A DNA stretch of 64,000 nucleotides, taken from positions 620,001 through 684,000 of the forward strand of contig NZ_OY808997.1 of the NCBI RefSeq assembly GCF_963681195.1, in the 5' to 3' direction. The position numbers were made by a program, and so were the translations under genes. Positions 56,057 to 64,000 of the stretch are shown piece after piece; positions within the stretch are counted from its first letter, which is position 1, and each line of letters starts with the position of its first letter. The DNA comes from Vibrio sp. 16. GTDB lineage: Bacteria; Pseudomonadota; Gammaproteobacteria; Enterobacterales; Vibrionaceae. The notes beneath the pieces were generated by a model that saw only the letters and a list, made by a program, of their open reading frames with translations, searched no databases and was not told the origin of the DNA.

Positions 56057-56662
56057 TCACTTGAGAGTCTGATAGCCTGAGTAGATTCGGGTAAAGGTTG
56101 TAAACCAACAGGCAAAACCAAATGCATATGCAATGATGGAATAATGCGCAGGCATTAGACAGAACAGCACGAAACATCCGATGGTTTCTGTTCCCTCGGT
56201 TAAACCACTCATGTAGTACAACGACTTGTTTTTGTAGATTGGATTTTCTATGCCTCTCTTGTTTGCCATTACTGCAAACGCGAGGAAACTGCTGCCGGTG
56301 CCAATAAACGCAAAGATTAAAAAGGCACTCGCTAATGCATTTTGTTCAGGGTTAGCAAGCGCGAAACCAAATGGAATTAATGAGTAGAACAGGAAGTCTA
56401 AACTGATATCCAGAAAACCTCCCGCATCAGTAATGCCTTGTATCCGCGCCAGTGCACCATCAAGCCCATCAGCTATTCGATTGAGCAAAATAAAGATAAG
56501 CGCTAATTCAAATTGTTGATAATACAGCGCAGGTAAAGCAAAACAGCCAACAATAAAACCTCCCACAGTGATTTGATTCGCCCTAATGCCAAAGGTATCA
56601 AGACGTTTTGCTGCCGAGGAGAGTGGGTTTCGAATGAGTTTTATACTGTAACGATCAAGCAT
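56057..56662 (-). CDS. ynjF: CDP-alcohol phosphatidyltransferase family protein YnjF
   Basis: This 201-residue membrane protein has the CDP-alcohol phosphotransferase signature in DGLDGALARIQGITDAGGFL followed by DISLD. The spacing between the AR and the later Asp pair is one residue shorter than in PssA. It transfers a phospho-group from a CDP-alcohol; the product is unknown. E. coli ynjF closes the ynjABCDEF cluster, and this gene overlaps ynjD by eight bases in the same position. Confidence 0.8.
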   Translation of the reverse strand: MLDRYSIKLIRNPLSSAAKRLDTFGIRANQITVGGFIVGCFALPALYYQQFELALIFILLNRIADGLDGALARIQGITDAGGFLDISLDFLFYSLIPFGFALANPEQNALASAFLIFAFIGTGSSFLAFAVMANKRGIENPIYKNKSLYYMSGLTEGTETIGCFVLFCLMPAHYSIIAYAFGFACWFTTFTRIYSGYQTLK

Positions 56663-57302
56663 GGTCTATGTTCCAGCTGGGTAATATTAAGTTTCCATCT
56701 TTGGGTATGTCGCTTTGGTCATGCGTCACGAGCAGAGTGGGAATACTCGCTTTTCTGAGTTGGTCAAATACCCAGTCTCTGAACTGTATACGTAACTGTT
56801 TGTCTAGCTTGCTAAATGGTTCATCGAGCAACACTGCCGAAGGCTTAGTGAGCAACATGCGAGCTAAGCTGACTCGAGCGCGCTGCCCTCCGGATATTTG
56901 TTCTGGATACGAATGTGCTATTTTCTCCAACCCTATATGACCCAATGCGCGTAAAGCGTGAACCTCTCTATCATTCGGTTTGACCGACTCTGGGAGAGCA
57001 AACGCCAAATTTTGCCAAACGTTTAGATGAGGGAAGAGCAAATCGTCTTGAAACAGTATCCCTACGCCTCTTTTGTGGGGGGGAATGTCTAATAAGCTCT
57101 TACCATTAAGTATCACATCGCCTTGAGGGTGAAAGTCGTCGCTGAGATGACCTGCTACTAGGTTGAGCAGCGTTGATTTTCCACAGCCACTTGGTCCCAT
57201 AATTACTGCTACCGTGCCTGCTTCAATATCTAACGTTAGGGGAGAAAACAGCGGTTGCTTGTGCTTATCATGGATGACGATGTTTTCGAGCCGTAGCGTC
57301 AT
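56655..57302 (-). CDS. ynjD: ABC transporter ATP-binding protein YnjD
   Basis: This 215-residue ABC ATPase has Walker A GPSGCGKST, a Q-loop ILFQDDLLFPHL, signature ISGGQRARVSLARML, Walker B AVLLDEPF and H-loop LLVTHDQSD. The length and motifs resemble ThiQ/YnjD. It energises the fused permease encoded upstream, with which it overlaps by 35 bases. Confidence 0.88.
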   Translation of the reverse strand: MTLRLENIVIHDKHKQPLFSPLTLDIEAGTVAVIMGPSGCGKSTLLNLVAGHLSDDFHPQGDVILNGKSLLDIPPHKRGVGILFQDDLLFPHLNVWQNLAFALPESVKPNDREVHALRALGHIGLEKIAHSYPEQISGGQRARVSLARMLLTKPSAVLLDEPFSKLDKQLRIQFRDWVFDQLRKASIPTLLVTHDQSDIPKDGNLILPSWNIDHA

Positions 57303-58974
57303 TGATTCGTGATTCCTTATGTATGATTTGAGGTGCTTTCTTCCTACTTAAATAGAACCGAGGTAGGAGTATCGCCAAAGAGAAAAATGCGAAAGGAAGA
57401 AGCGCTTGCCACAATGCGTAAATCGCGGTCACACGACGATCGTAGCCACTCGAGAGAGCGACAGCTTCCGTAGTAATGGTAGCGATGCGACCCGCGCCCA
57501 GCATCAATGTCGGTAAGTATTGCGCCAAACTGACGCTCGCCCCAATTGCCCATGCATAAAAAATGGGTTGAAGTAATATTTTTGTCTTTATCTGAACGAA
57601 TACTTGCCAAGGGGTTTTACCGAGGCTAAGCGCGACCTGAGAGTATTGGTTGTTGTAACTTTTCCAAGAGCCATCCAACGCTAGGTAGACAAATGGAAAA
57701 GCGAAAAAGACATGCGACCAAATCACCCAAACGTAATAGTTATCATTGGATACATAGAGCGTTGAAACTTGCAAACCAAATAACAGTGAAAGCTGTGGCA
57801 TCAACATGGGTAATACAATGACATAGCTTGGTAAGTGAAGCCGATACTTGAGCCGGTACTCATGTGCCAATATCGCCAAACCGAGAGCGATTAAAGCGCT
57901 GATGAGAGCGAGGTTGATACTTTCGCCCAGTATCGGTAAAAAAGAGCCCGATTCGTTTGCCCAAAATCGAAAGCTAAAGTTTGAAGGAAGCAGATCAGGA
58001 AAGCGCCACCTATGGGCCACAGACCACATGGCCATGATTGGCATAAGTAACACATTAATAAACGCAATACTCAGGACAACAAATGTGCCTGGTAAACGAA
58101 GCCCGAAGCGGCCAGAGTATTGCCAGCTTTTCTTGTTGACCAGATATCGCTCCACTAAGTAGACCGTCAATAACAGGCACGCGCAAATGACAAAGAGTAA
58201 CATCGCCCCCGCAGCGGCTCGGGGCAACAGTGATAAATCTGGCTCTGCAAACCACTGCCATACCAATACGGCAAGTGTTGGTGGCGTAGTTGGGCCTAGC
58301 ACCAGTGCGAAATCAACGACAGAAGCTCCGTAAGCGATGACGGCAAACAGAGGGAAGCGCATTTTATTTAGCCATTGGGGTAAAACGACTTTCCACCAAA
58401 ATTGGTGAGGAGAATATCCCAGAGACGTCGAGACTTTAGCTAAGTTGTCGACGTTGATTTGATGCAAGATTGGGATACTCATCAAAAGCAAGAAAGGTAA
58501 CTCTTTCAAGGCAAGGGCTAACGTCAGCCCGATAGCAAACGGATCGTGCACCAGCCATGATGCCGCCGATTGGTCACCTTGAAACCAAGGGAGTGTATTT
58601 AACACTCGATTGGATAAACCGGTTGAAGCAAACAAAAAAGCGAATCCGATAGCAAAGGCGACGTGAGGCACGGCTAGCAGAGGGGACAACAAGTTTTCGA
58701 CGTATTTCCAACGTCTGCTGTTCCAAAGGCTTTGCAACACCATAAAGCACAAAGCTAATGATAAGTAGGTACTGACTAATGCAGAGAATATCGTCAATAA
58801 GCTTGAAGTTATAAACCCAGGCCACGCCAAGGCTTGGCGATAGCCTGAGAGTGATAGTTCGAATGAACCAATGGGTGGCAAGTAACCTACAGACGAGAGC
58901 ATGACGCCTAATATCCCAGGAAGTGTGGGTAGGATCACGATGAAAATCAATAATAAATACGCAGCTCTAAACAT
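57268..58974 (-). CDS. ynjC: ABC transporter permease YnjC (two fused permease domains)
   Basis: This 568-residue permease has about twelve spans arranged as two homologous binding-protein-dependent transport domains. Each has an EAA-like loop (KVSTSLGYSPHQFWWKVVLPQ and QVALSLGKTPWQVFVQIKTK). The layout matches the fused permeases of the ThiP/FbpB class, with YnjB and YnjD on either side. The substrate is unknown. Confidence 0.87.
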   Translation of the reverse strand: MFRAAYLLLIFIVILPTLPGILGVMLSSVGYLPPIGSFELSLSGYRQALAWPGFITSSLLTIFSALVSTYLSLALCFMVLQSLWNSRRWKYVENLLSPLLAVPHVAFAIGFAFLFASTGLSNRVLNTLPWFQGDQSAASWLVHDPFAIGLTLALALKELPFLLLMSIPILHQINVDNLAKVSTSLGYSPHQFWWKVVLPQWLNKMRFPLFAVIAYGASVVDFALVLGPTTPPTLAVLVWQWFAEPDLSLLPRAAAGAMLLFVICACLLLTVYLVERYLVNKKSWQYSGRFGLRLPGTFVVLSIAFINVLLMPIMAMWSVAHRWRFPDLLPSNFSFRFWANESGSFLPILGESINLALISALIALGLAILAHEYRLKYRLHLPSYVIVLPMLMPQLSLLFGLQVSTLYVSNDNYYVWVIWSHVFFAFPFVYLALDGSWKSYNNQYSQVALSLGKTPWQVFVQIKTKILLQPIFYAWAIGASVSLAQYLPTLMLGAGRIATITTEAVALSSGYDRRVTAIYALWQALLPFAFFSLAILLPRFYLSRKKAPQIIHKESRINDATARKHRHP

Positions 58975-58998
58975 CAGGCTCTCGTTGTAACACTCAAT

Positions 58999-60141
58999 TT
59001 AATTTCCGTAACGCTTCTGCCATTCGGTCTCAATCGCAGTTTGCCAACTAGGATGAGGCTCCGCGACTGACTTGAACAGTTTCGTGTTTTTAGCTGAACC
59101 ACTAACAAACTCGTTTTTAAGCACAGATGGATCACCCCATATAGTTAAATCGCCTTTGCGAGATTGAGCCTCTGGGCTTAGGAGGAAGTTGATCGCCACT
59201 CGTGCACCTTCGGAAGCATTTGCATTCCAAGGAATGGCGAGAAAGTGAATATTAGATAGCGCCCCTGATTCCATTGCATACGCCTTAGTCGTTTCTGCTA
59301 GCGTGCCATTCGCTTGAGAAGAAAACACTGCGTTTGGGTTAAAGGTAATAGCTAGATCCAACTGGCCATCATCCAACAGTTGGAACGTTTCTGCGCTACC
59401 TCCGGGAAACTGCTCGCCTTTGCGCCAAGCTACTTTGTGAAACTCTTCTAGGTATTGCCATAACGGCGCTGTCACCTGTTCGAAGTTATCAGCGTTTACA
59501 GGTTGACTCAGCGACGGATCGTTTGCTGTAAGCTCGATGAGAAGCGCTTTTAAAAAGCTGGTGCCATGAAACTCAGGTGGCTGAGGATACGTCACTTTAT
59601 TTGGGTAGGCTTTTGCGTAGCTCAATAGCTCAGTAAAAGACATAGGTGGATTGTTCAGCGTTTGAGTATCGTGAATAAAAACCAACTGGCCAACTCCCCA
59701 AGGCGCTTCCAGTCCTTCGGTTGGTTCGGAGAAATCACTATCGACAGGTAAAGTTTTATCAACATATTCCCAATTTGGTAATTGCTCTACAAACGGTCCA
59801 AACAGCAATTGATTGGATTTCATAGACTTGAAGTTTTCACCGTTGATCCAAACCATATCAACGCTGCCGCCTTGGTTTTTCCCCGCGGCTTTTTCAGCAA
59901 TCAGTCGTGTTGTTGTTTCGGCTATATCTGAGACTTTTACGTGCTTTAACGTTACGCCATATTGTTGATTCAGTTGCTCGCCGGCCCAACGAATGTAGTT
60001 ATTGATTTCTTGGCTGCCCCCCCAAGCGTGAAAATACACGGTTTGGCCTTTTGCTTGTTCGGTAATATCTTGCCAAGTATTGCTGGCATAGGCAGCAGTG
60101 GAAAGTAATGTGGTGAAAAGTAAACTGATAAGCCTTGTCAT
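58999..60141 (-). CDS. ynjB: ABC transporter substrate-binding protein YnjB
   Basis: This 380-residue periplasmic binding protein has a signal peptide (RLISLLFTTLLSTAAYA|SN). NTWQDITEQAKGQTVYFHAWGGSQEINNYIRW is the N-terminal beta-alpha unit of the YnjB/iron-thiamine-type family, and DMVWINGENF and NPNAVFSSQANGTL also fit. It delivers an unidentified solute to YnjCD. It is the first gene of the ynjBCD-F unit; the ynjE sulfurtransferase found in E. coli is missing here. Confidence 0.87.
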   Translation of the reverse strand: MTRLISLLFTTLLSTAAYASNTWQDITEQAKGQTVYFHAWGGSQEINNYIRWAGEQLNQQYGVTLKHVKVSDIAETTTRLIAEKAAGKNQGGSVDMVWINGENFKSMKSNQLLFGPFVEQLPNWEYVDKTLPVDSDFSEPTEGLEAPWGVGQLVFIHDTQTLNNPPMSFTELLSYAKAYPNKVTYPQPPEFHGTSFLKALLIELTANDPSLSQPVNADNFEQVTAPLWQYLEEFHKVAWRKGEQFPGGSAETFQLLDDGQLDLAITFNPNAVFSSQANGTLAETTKAYAMESGALSNIHFLAIPWNANASEGARVAINFLLSPEAQSRKGDLTIWGDPSVLKNEFVSGSAKNTKLFKSVAEPHPSWQTAIETEWQKRYGN

Positions 60142-60275
60142 AACATTCCCTGAGTATGATTAAAATGGTCTATTTCCATGTAGAGACCGAGCACCGGCCC
60201 ACATTCTTTCATTATGACGGAAAAATACTAATTTTTTTATGTATTTGCTGATTAAATGTATCAATGGGTTAGGAA

Positions 60276-60304
60276 CAAAAAAAAGCAGCCACGTTGGGCT
60301 GCTT
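60276..60304 (-). terminator. Terminator after the META-domain lipoprotein gene
   Basis: On the minus strand AGCAGCC, a short loop, GGCTGCT and a long T-run form an intrinsic terminator just beyond the gene ending at 60323. Confidence 0.85.
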
Positions 60305-60322
60305 ATTTGTATTGAGAGTCAG

Positions 60323-60769
60323 TTACTTTTTCCAGTCACTGAGCTTGAATGTAAGAGTGTGCACATCATTCTTTAGCGTTAAATTCTCTTCAGTTAGAGA
60401 AATTGTGCTCCAATCAGAAAGGGTTTGAGAAAATGCTTGCTCAATATCCATGATATCTCCAACACACATCTTCATCGTCATTCCCATTTTCTCGACACGA
60501 AACTGATTGTCTTTTAACTCTGCTTGGCCAAAGAAATTGTTGCAGCCAGCATTGCCGTTTGCCATCATTTTTTCGCCGATCTCTAGGTTTGGTGATTGCT
60601 GGCGTCCTTCAGTTTTCACTTCGTTTCCGTCGACACTGACCAGTACCCAATTATGGTGTAGTAGATCGTTTGCGGAGATCTGCTTTACATCGTCACTGTT
60701 GCTTGCGCAAGCCGTCATCAGAAAAGGCAGCGATACTGCAGCAAGGAATGTTTTTGGACTAAACTTCAT
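60323..60769 (-). CDS. META-domain (HslJ-like) lipoprotein
   Basis: The protein has 148 residues from ATG 60769. The signal FSPKTFLAAVSLPFLMTAC ends in a lipobox-like MTAC. The META domain shows HNWVLVSVDG, GNAGCNNFFGQ, and TMKMCVGDIMDIEQAF. HslJ in E. coli is a heat-inducible outer-membrane lipoprotein linked to novobiocin tolerance. Two cysteines besides the lipidated one (GC and MC) are typical of the fold. An upstream start at 60784 is less likely since it dilutes the signal peptide. Confidence 0.82.
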   Translation of the reverse strand: MKFSPKTFLAAVSLPFLMTACASNSDDVKQISANDLLHHNWVLVSVDGNEVKTEGRQQSPNLEIGEKMMANGNAGCNNFFGQAELKDNQFRVEKMGMTMKMCVGDIMDIEQAFSQTLSDWSTISLTEENLTLKNDVHTLTFKLSDWKK

Positions 60770-60960
60770 AATAATCGACTCCAATATACGGATAGACTCG
60801 TCGGAAGTACGACGACAAATATGGGTGCCAGTATAGTTAATAAAACGCTGTTTTTGTCAGCTTTGCGTCATAGTTTGTTGCAAATCACATTGTGGAAGTT
60901 ATTGATAAACATTCGGTTACGCTTATCGTAAATTAGAATCTGGTGATTAAAGGAGGCTGG

Positions 60961-61209
60961 ATGGAGCAACTAGAATTTTTTAACGTTCCAAGTCCTTGTA
61001 TTGGAGTATGCACCGTCGATGAGCGGGGCTACTGCAAAGGATGCATGCGAAAGCGAGAAGAGCGTTTTAATTGGTTGTCTATGACTCCCGCCCAGCAGTT
61101 GCATGTCATTAAGTTGTGCCGTCAGCGATACTTGCGGAAAATAAAGCAAGGAAAGAGCAATCCAGAAGACATTTCTTCTACTATTAGCCCTCAACAAGAA
61201 CTTTTTTAA
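60961..61209 (+). CDS. DUF1289-family protein
   Basis: The protein has 82 residues from ATG 60961, with a strong AAAGGAGG ribosome site. It contains the DUF1289 cysteine pattern SPCIGVCTVDERGYCKGCMR followed by WLSMTPAQQLHVI. Four cysteines could bind metal. The basic C-terminal half suggests nucleic-acid or protein contact, but no function is established. Confidence 0.88.
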   Translation: MEQLEFFNVPSPCIGVCTVDERGYCKGCMRKREERFNWLSMTPAQQLHVIKLCRQRYLRKIKQGKSNPEDISSTISPQQELF

Positions 61210-61339
61210 CGCTCATGGTGAGGTAAAGAAAGTACAAACGTGTAAATGTCATACCAGATGCCTTCGCATCGTTCTTAAATCAATAAAAGAGACGCATTAA
61301 AAAGTCGTTTCACGCCTCTTCACTTAATATTTCTCACGG

Positions 61340-61561
61340 TTATTTCATACCCCAGCGATCGCTTACCCAACCACCGGCTGTTTCGTCAAAGTGATTACCA
61401 GAAAAACGGTGGTTTTTATCTATGGTATTGTCAACTTCTGGTCGAGCATCGATAAGGGATTGGATATAACTGGCCATTGGATCACCGCAACTAAGCCGCT
61501 CTCTCCGAGTTGCGACCTCTTTAATCAGTTGAAGTCGATATGAGTTGCTTGCACGTTTCAT
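61340..61561 (-). CDS. Small protein of unknown function (73 aa)
   Basis: A 73-residue basic ORF begins MKRASNSYRLQLIKEVATRR and ends DETAGGWVSDRWGMK. On the minus strand its start is preceded by GGAGGATCACAAA, which is an acceptable ribosome site. There is no signal peptide, span or known domain. It is convergent with the DUF1289 gene. I do not recognise it; the strong ribosome site makes it more than a chance ORF. Confidence 0.55.
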   Translation of the reverse strand: MKRASNSYRLQLIKEVATRRERLSCGDPMASYIQSLIDARPEVDNTIDKNHRFSGNHFDETAGGWVSDRWGMK

Positions 61562-61860
61562 TTTGTGATCCTCCGTGGTTGTGACACTAATATGAAAAGT
61601 TAGAAGCTCAAATCGATCCCGTCAACGCAGGAACACTGTTTTTTAGCATTATTCTCTTTGTCGAAAGCGATAGGTTGGAGCTAAGAATCACTTGAGATTG
61701 TTAAGTGGTTAAAATGTCGAATAATTCACTAAATACGCGACTCGAACATTCACAAAAAATTAACAAAGGGGGGCTGATGACGAAAAGTCTTGGGGTATTT
61801 TAGGCAGGATGCTTTGTTCTAGTTATTCAAAGCCCCACGATTGCAGAGCTTTGAATTGAA
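61562..61860. other. Non-coding gap between small ORF and pilotin gene
   Basis: About 300 bases with no convincing gene. At its left edge is the promoter side of the 73-aa ORF, at the right edge the hairpin after the pilotin gene. Confidence 0.4.
61825..61856 (-). terminator. Hairpin after the pilotin-like gene
   Basis: ATTCAAAGC (61825-61833) and GCTTTGAAT (61848-61856) are perfect inverted repeats, just past the stop of the gene ending at 61861. No strong T-run follows on the minus strand, so it may be a weak terminator. Confidence 0.5.
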
Positions 61861-62259
61861 TTAGTTGCTTTCACAGGTTTGTGCAGACACTAACTCGTCA
61901 GCCATCAGTTGACCGCGGGTATTGCGTATTTTTATCCGGTAGGTTAATCCAGCGTTGAGGTTTCCTCGAATCGATGGATTGGTGCAATATGTATTGATGC
62001 TGTGCTTTAAAACCGCTGAAGTTGGTTTTGCACCGGCTTGATCTTGGTTGTATACCATCATCAATTCAATCGTTGTACCACTTGCTGACGCGCGCATTAC
62101 AGAGAGAGGGCCAACTTCAAGTGGTAGCTCAGAAGAAAGAAGTTGAGCACGGTTGTCTGCCAACAACTCCAAATTTCGTTGTTGTTGCGCATTAGACGAA
62201 CATCCAAACATCGCGGCCAAAACCGTGAGCAATAGAGTGTTTTTGATGTAATTCGTCAT
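61861..62259 (-). CDS. Probable type II secretion pilotin AspS (GspS-like lipoprotein)
   Basis: This 132-residue lipoprotein has signal TNYIKNTLLLTVLAAMFGC. The mature part, with SSELPLEVGPLSVMRASASG, INTYCTNPSIRGNLNAG and SAQTC near the end, has two cysteines placed to form one disulfide. These features match my memory of the Vibrio AspS pilotin, which lipidates and targets the type II secretin GspD to the outer membrane; this remains unchecked. It is encoded next to yciI and yciA, away from any gsp genes in this window. Confidence 0.6.
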   Translation of the reverse strand: MTNYIKNTLLLTVLAAMFGCSSNAQQQRNLELLADNRAQLLSSELPLEVGPLSVMRASASGTTIELMMVYNQDQAGAKPTSAVLKHSINTYCTNPSIRGNLNAGLTYRIKIRNTRGQLMADELVSAQTCESN

Positions 62260-62261
62260 GG

Positions 62262-62558
62262 TTAGAACACTTTCTTAAAGGGTTTGACGATGACTTTCTC
62301 GTAAACTCCAGCTGCAACATACGGGTCGGCATCTGCCCAAGATTGAGCCTCGGCGAGAGAGTCAAACTCTGCAATAACGGTTGAACCAGTAAAACCTGCT
62401 TCCGCTGGGTTTTCTGAGTCAACAGCAGGCATTGGCCCAGCTGTCAATAAACGACCTTGGTCTTGCAATGCTTGGAGTCTTTCTAGATGAGCAGGGCGAA
62501 CGCTGAGTCGTTTTTCTAGAGAGTTTTCCACGTCTTGAGAAAATATAACGTACCACAT
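62262..62558 (-). CDS. yciI: YciI-family protein
   Basis: This 98-residue protein has the dimeric ferredoxin-like YciI fold, with [27 protein letters not shown] at the N-terminus (conserved His), [10 protein letters not shown] and [22 protein letters not shown]. YciI proteins are possible small enzymes of unknown substrate. It lies two bases upstream of the pilotin-like gene on the minus strand, so the two may be co-transcribed. Confidence 0.93.
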   Translation of the reverse strand: MWYVIFSQDVENSLEKRLSVRPAHLERLQALQDQGRLLTAGPMPAVDSENPAEAGFTGSTVIAEFDSLAEAQSWADADPYVAAGVYEKVIVKPFKKVF

Positions 62559-62659
62559 GACGAGATATCCTTATTTGGTATTGGGCAGATAGGCTAACAC
62601 TTTACTTAAATTCGATTCATTTAAAAGTAGTTACGACAATATTTTTGTGAAATCAAACA

Positions 62660-63058
62660 TTAAGCGGTGACAATAGGACGTGGTTTACCGTTACCATCAA
62701 TAGCCACGTAATTAAAGGTGGCTTCACAAACTTGATAGCGAGATTGTATGCCATCTTCAGTTACGGGTTTTACCCATACTTCCAAATTGATTGACATTGA
62801 CGTCCGGCCAATTTTGGTACATTCACCGTAGCAACATACCACGTCGCCTACTTTTACCGGTTTTTTAAACGTGATACTCGATACGGATACGGTAACGATA
62901 CGACCTGCTGAGATCTCTTTCGCTAAGATACCGCCAGCCAAGTCAAGTTGAGACATAATCCAACCGCCAAAAATATCCCCATTAGCGTTGGTATCGGCAG
63001 GCATGGCTAAAGTGCGCAATAAAAGTTGGCCTCTTGGGGCGCAATTTTCTGAATTCAT
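62660..63058 (-). CDS. yciA: Acyl-CoA thioesterase YciA
   Basis: This 132-residue hotdog-fold thioesterase hydrolyses a range of acyl-CoAs. GQLLLRTLAMPADTNANGDIFGGWIMSQLDLAGG carries the catalytic Asn/Asp region, and VTVSVSSITFKKPVKVGD is the central strand. ATG 63058 was preferred to an upstream start at 63076. In E. coli yciA and yciI are close neighbours too. Confidence 0.93.
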   Translation of the reverse strand: MNSENCAPRGQLLLRTLAMPADTNANGDIFGGWIMSQLDLAGGILAKEISAGRIVTVSVSSITFKKPVKVGDVVCCYGECTKIGRTSMSINLEVWVKPVTEDGIQSRYQVCEATFNYVAIDGNGKPRPIVTA

Positions 63059-63074
63059 AAGTAACATCCACAAC

Positions 63075-63102
63075 AAACAAAACAGCGGCTAGTGAGCCGC
63101 TG
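63075..63102 (-). terminator. Terminator after the 75-aa protein gene
   Basis: On the minus strand CAGCGGCT, loop CACT and AGCCGCTG are followed by TTTTGTTTG. This perfect eight-base stem separates the 75-aa gene from yciA. Confidence 0.8.
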
Positions 63103-63235
63103 GAAATCCTTTACAAGGAGAATGAGGTGGATTGTAACAAAACTTGCCGCGTTGTCGCCAGAACCACGCCTATGAGCGAAATAATCTCGCGATGTGTATA
63201 TCTAAGAATCGAGAAAGCGAACGCATTGTAAATGG

Positions 63236-63463
63236 TTAAGTGTGAATTTGGCGCTTCCAGTCTTCTAGATAACCTTCATTACGTAAGTTATCGACGGTTG
63301 ATTCTAACTCTTCGTCGCTCATCGCAAAGCAACTAGATTTACCCGTCATCAGGTTTAGATATTCGTGATATTCCATTTCTGTAAAGTGACCCAATCGGTC
63401 GACTAGAAGACTTTTAATCCCATGATGGATAAGTCGGTAATATGTATGACGATGAACTTCCAT
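63236..63463 (-). CDS. Small protein of unknown function (75 aa)
   Basis: The 75-residue protein begins MEVHRHTYYRLIHHGIKSLLV and contains DEELESTVDNLRNEGYLEDW. It is probably a soluble, helical cytosolic protein with no signal peptide or known motif. AAGGGGCTGG on the minus strand precedes the start as a possible ribosome site, and a strong terminator follows. I do not recognise the family. Confidence 0.6.
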   Translation of the reverse strand: MEVHRHTYYRLIHHGIKSLLVDRLGHFTEMEYHEYLNLMTGKSSCFAMSDEELESTVDNLRNEGYLEDWKRQIHT

Positions 63464-63645
63464 AACCAGCCCCTTACAGCTACCAACAAAGTCGAGACTT
63501 TGCCGCTTTGAGTGATGTAGTGAAAAGATGCATGATTGGTGCCATAAAAAACGTCAAAAATAGGGGGATGTTGCCTCAAAACTCCTAGCGGTGAGTCATT
63601 CTGAGAATTGACGTTTCAAAATGAGAAAATCAGTGTGTGGCGTTA

Positions 63646-64000
63646 CTATGCGGGTTCTTTCGTCTCAAACGTTCCGATTAAAATTCGTTCCAAGGCATTT
63701 TTTGTTGTCGGTTTAGAGAGACGACCATCCATGAGCTGACTCATGCGCAATATGTCTTGTTCACCAGACTCACCGGAGAGAGCAATAATCGGTATAGCAG
63801 GGTAGGATTGTTTGATGATGCCCGCCGCTTCGAATCCATCCATTACTGGCATCTGTATATCCATAAAGATTAGGTCAATTGGATTATTGTGGATGATTTC
63901 AATCGCGACTTTTCCATTGTTAGCGAGTACCACACGGTAGCCAAGTTGTTCCAAATAAAGTTTTACCAACGCTCGTTGGACTTCTTTATCGTCAACCACA
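63646..64000 (-). CDS. Receiver-domain protein, C-terminal part (possible hybrid histidine kinase)
   Basis: The frame is open to the right edge, so the N-terminus is missing. The visible 118 residues are a CheY-like receiver: VVDDKEVQRALVKLYLEQLGY supplies the acidic pair, LIFMDIQMPVMDG holds the phospho-Asp, then IIALSGE and LSKPTTKNALE (conserved Lys). The domain lies at the C-terminal end, as in hybrid sensor kinases or phosphorelay proteins; a stand-alone regulator is also possible. The GTG at 63997-63999 encodes part of the VVDD strand and is not a likely start. Confidence 0.8.
   Translation of the reverse strand, partial: VVDDKEVQRALVKLYLEQLGYRVVLANNGKVAIEIIHNNPIDLIFMDIQMPVMDGFEAAGIIKQSYPAIPIIALSGESGEQDILRMSQLMDGRLSKPTTKNALERILIGTFETKEPA

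Noticed and set aside
61257..61270. Short GATGC-CTTC-GCATC hairpin after the DUF1289 gene
   Set aside because: Only five base pairs with no T-run next to it; could be chance.

Overview
The window looks like a stretch of the large chromosome of a Vibrio, probably of the Harveyi-clade type. The grounds are gene order and protein identity: gsk end, H-NS, a lysine-riboswitch-controlled NhaC-family transporter, the complete his operon, sapABCDF next to pspF/pspABC, and a two-adaptor RND pump beside psp. I recall this order from Vibrio genomes and could not search for it. No rRNA, tRNA, CRISPR array or insertion sequence was seen.

Layout. 1-3.2 kb: gsk 3' end, hns (minus), an AT-rich intergenic region with a promoter and lysine riboswitch, then lysW. 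3.3-10.8 kb: his leader peptide and attenuator followed by hisGDCBHAFI, tightly packed and closed by a terminator. 10.8-13.6 kb: a metal permease with a Fur-box-like site, the divergent Mn-dependent pyrophosphatase ppaC, and a DUF2750 protein. 13.6-21.2 kb (minus): sapABCDF, which runs on with almost no spacing into a secreted DUF2927 protein and a GT-C-like membrane protein. 21.3-24.0 kb: pspF (minus) and pspABC (plus) with a sigma-54 promoter between them. 24.1-29.4 kb: two lipoprotein membrane-fusion proteins and an RND pump. 29.4-40 kb: tag, lipase and its foldase, metC, cls, an NSS transporter, a chemoreceptor, and an RNA pseudouridine synthase/methyltransferase pair.

40.2-51.7 kb is a complete Tad/Flp pilus locus (flp, tadV, rcpC, rcpA, rcpB, tadZ, tadA, tadB, tadC, tadD, tadE, tadF, tadG) ending in an OmpA-family protein. 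A phosphoethanolamine-transferase-like gene follows. Convergent to it is a two-gene unit of a BMP-family periplasmic binding protein and a membrane diguanylate cyclase, a plausible ligand-to-c-di-GMP sensor next to an adhesion pilus. 56-60 kb (minus): ynjBCD ABC transporter with ynjF. 60.3-64 kb: a META-domain lipoprotein, a DUF1289 protein, two small unknown ORFs, a likely AspS pilotin, YciI, YciA, and the 3' end of a receiver-domain gene cut by the right edge.

The most worthwhile leads are the BMP/diguanylate cyclase pair, the three inverted repeats packed upstream of flp, the extended sap operon, the Fur-box/metal permease/Mn-pyrophosphatase divergon, and the envelope-modification gene attached to the Tad locus. 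All functional statements come from reading motifs and context. No database search was possible.
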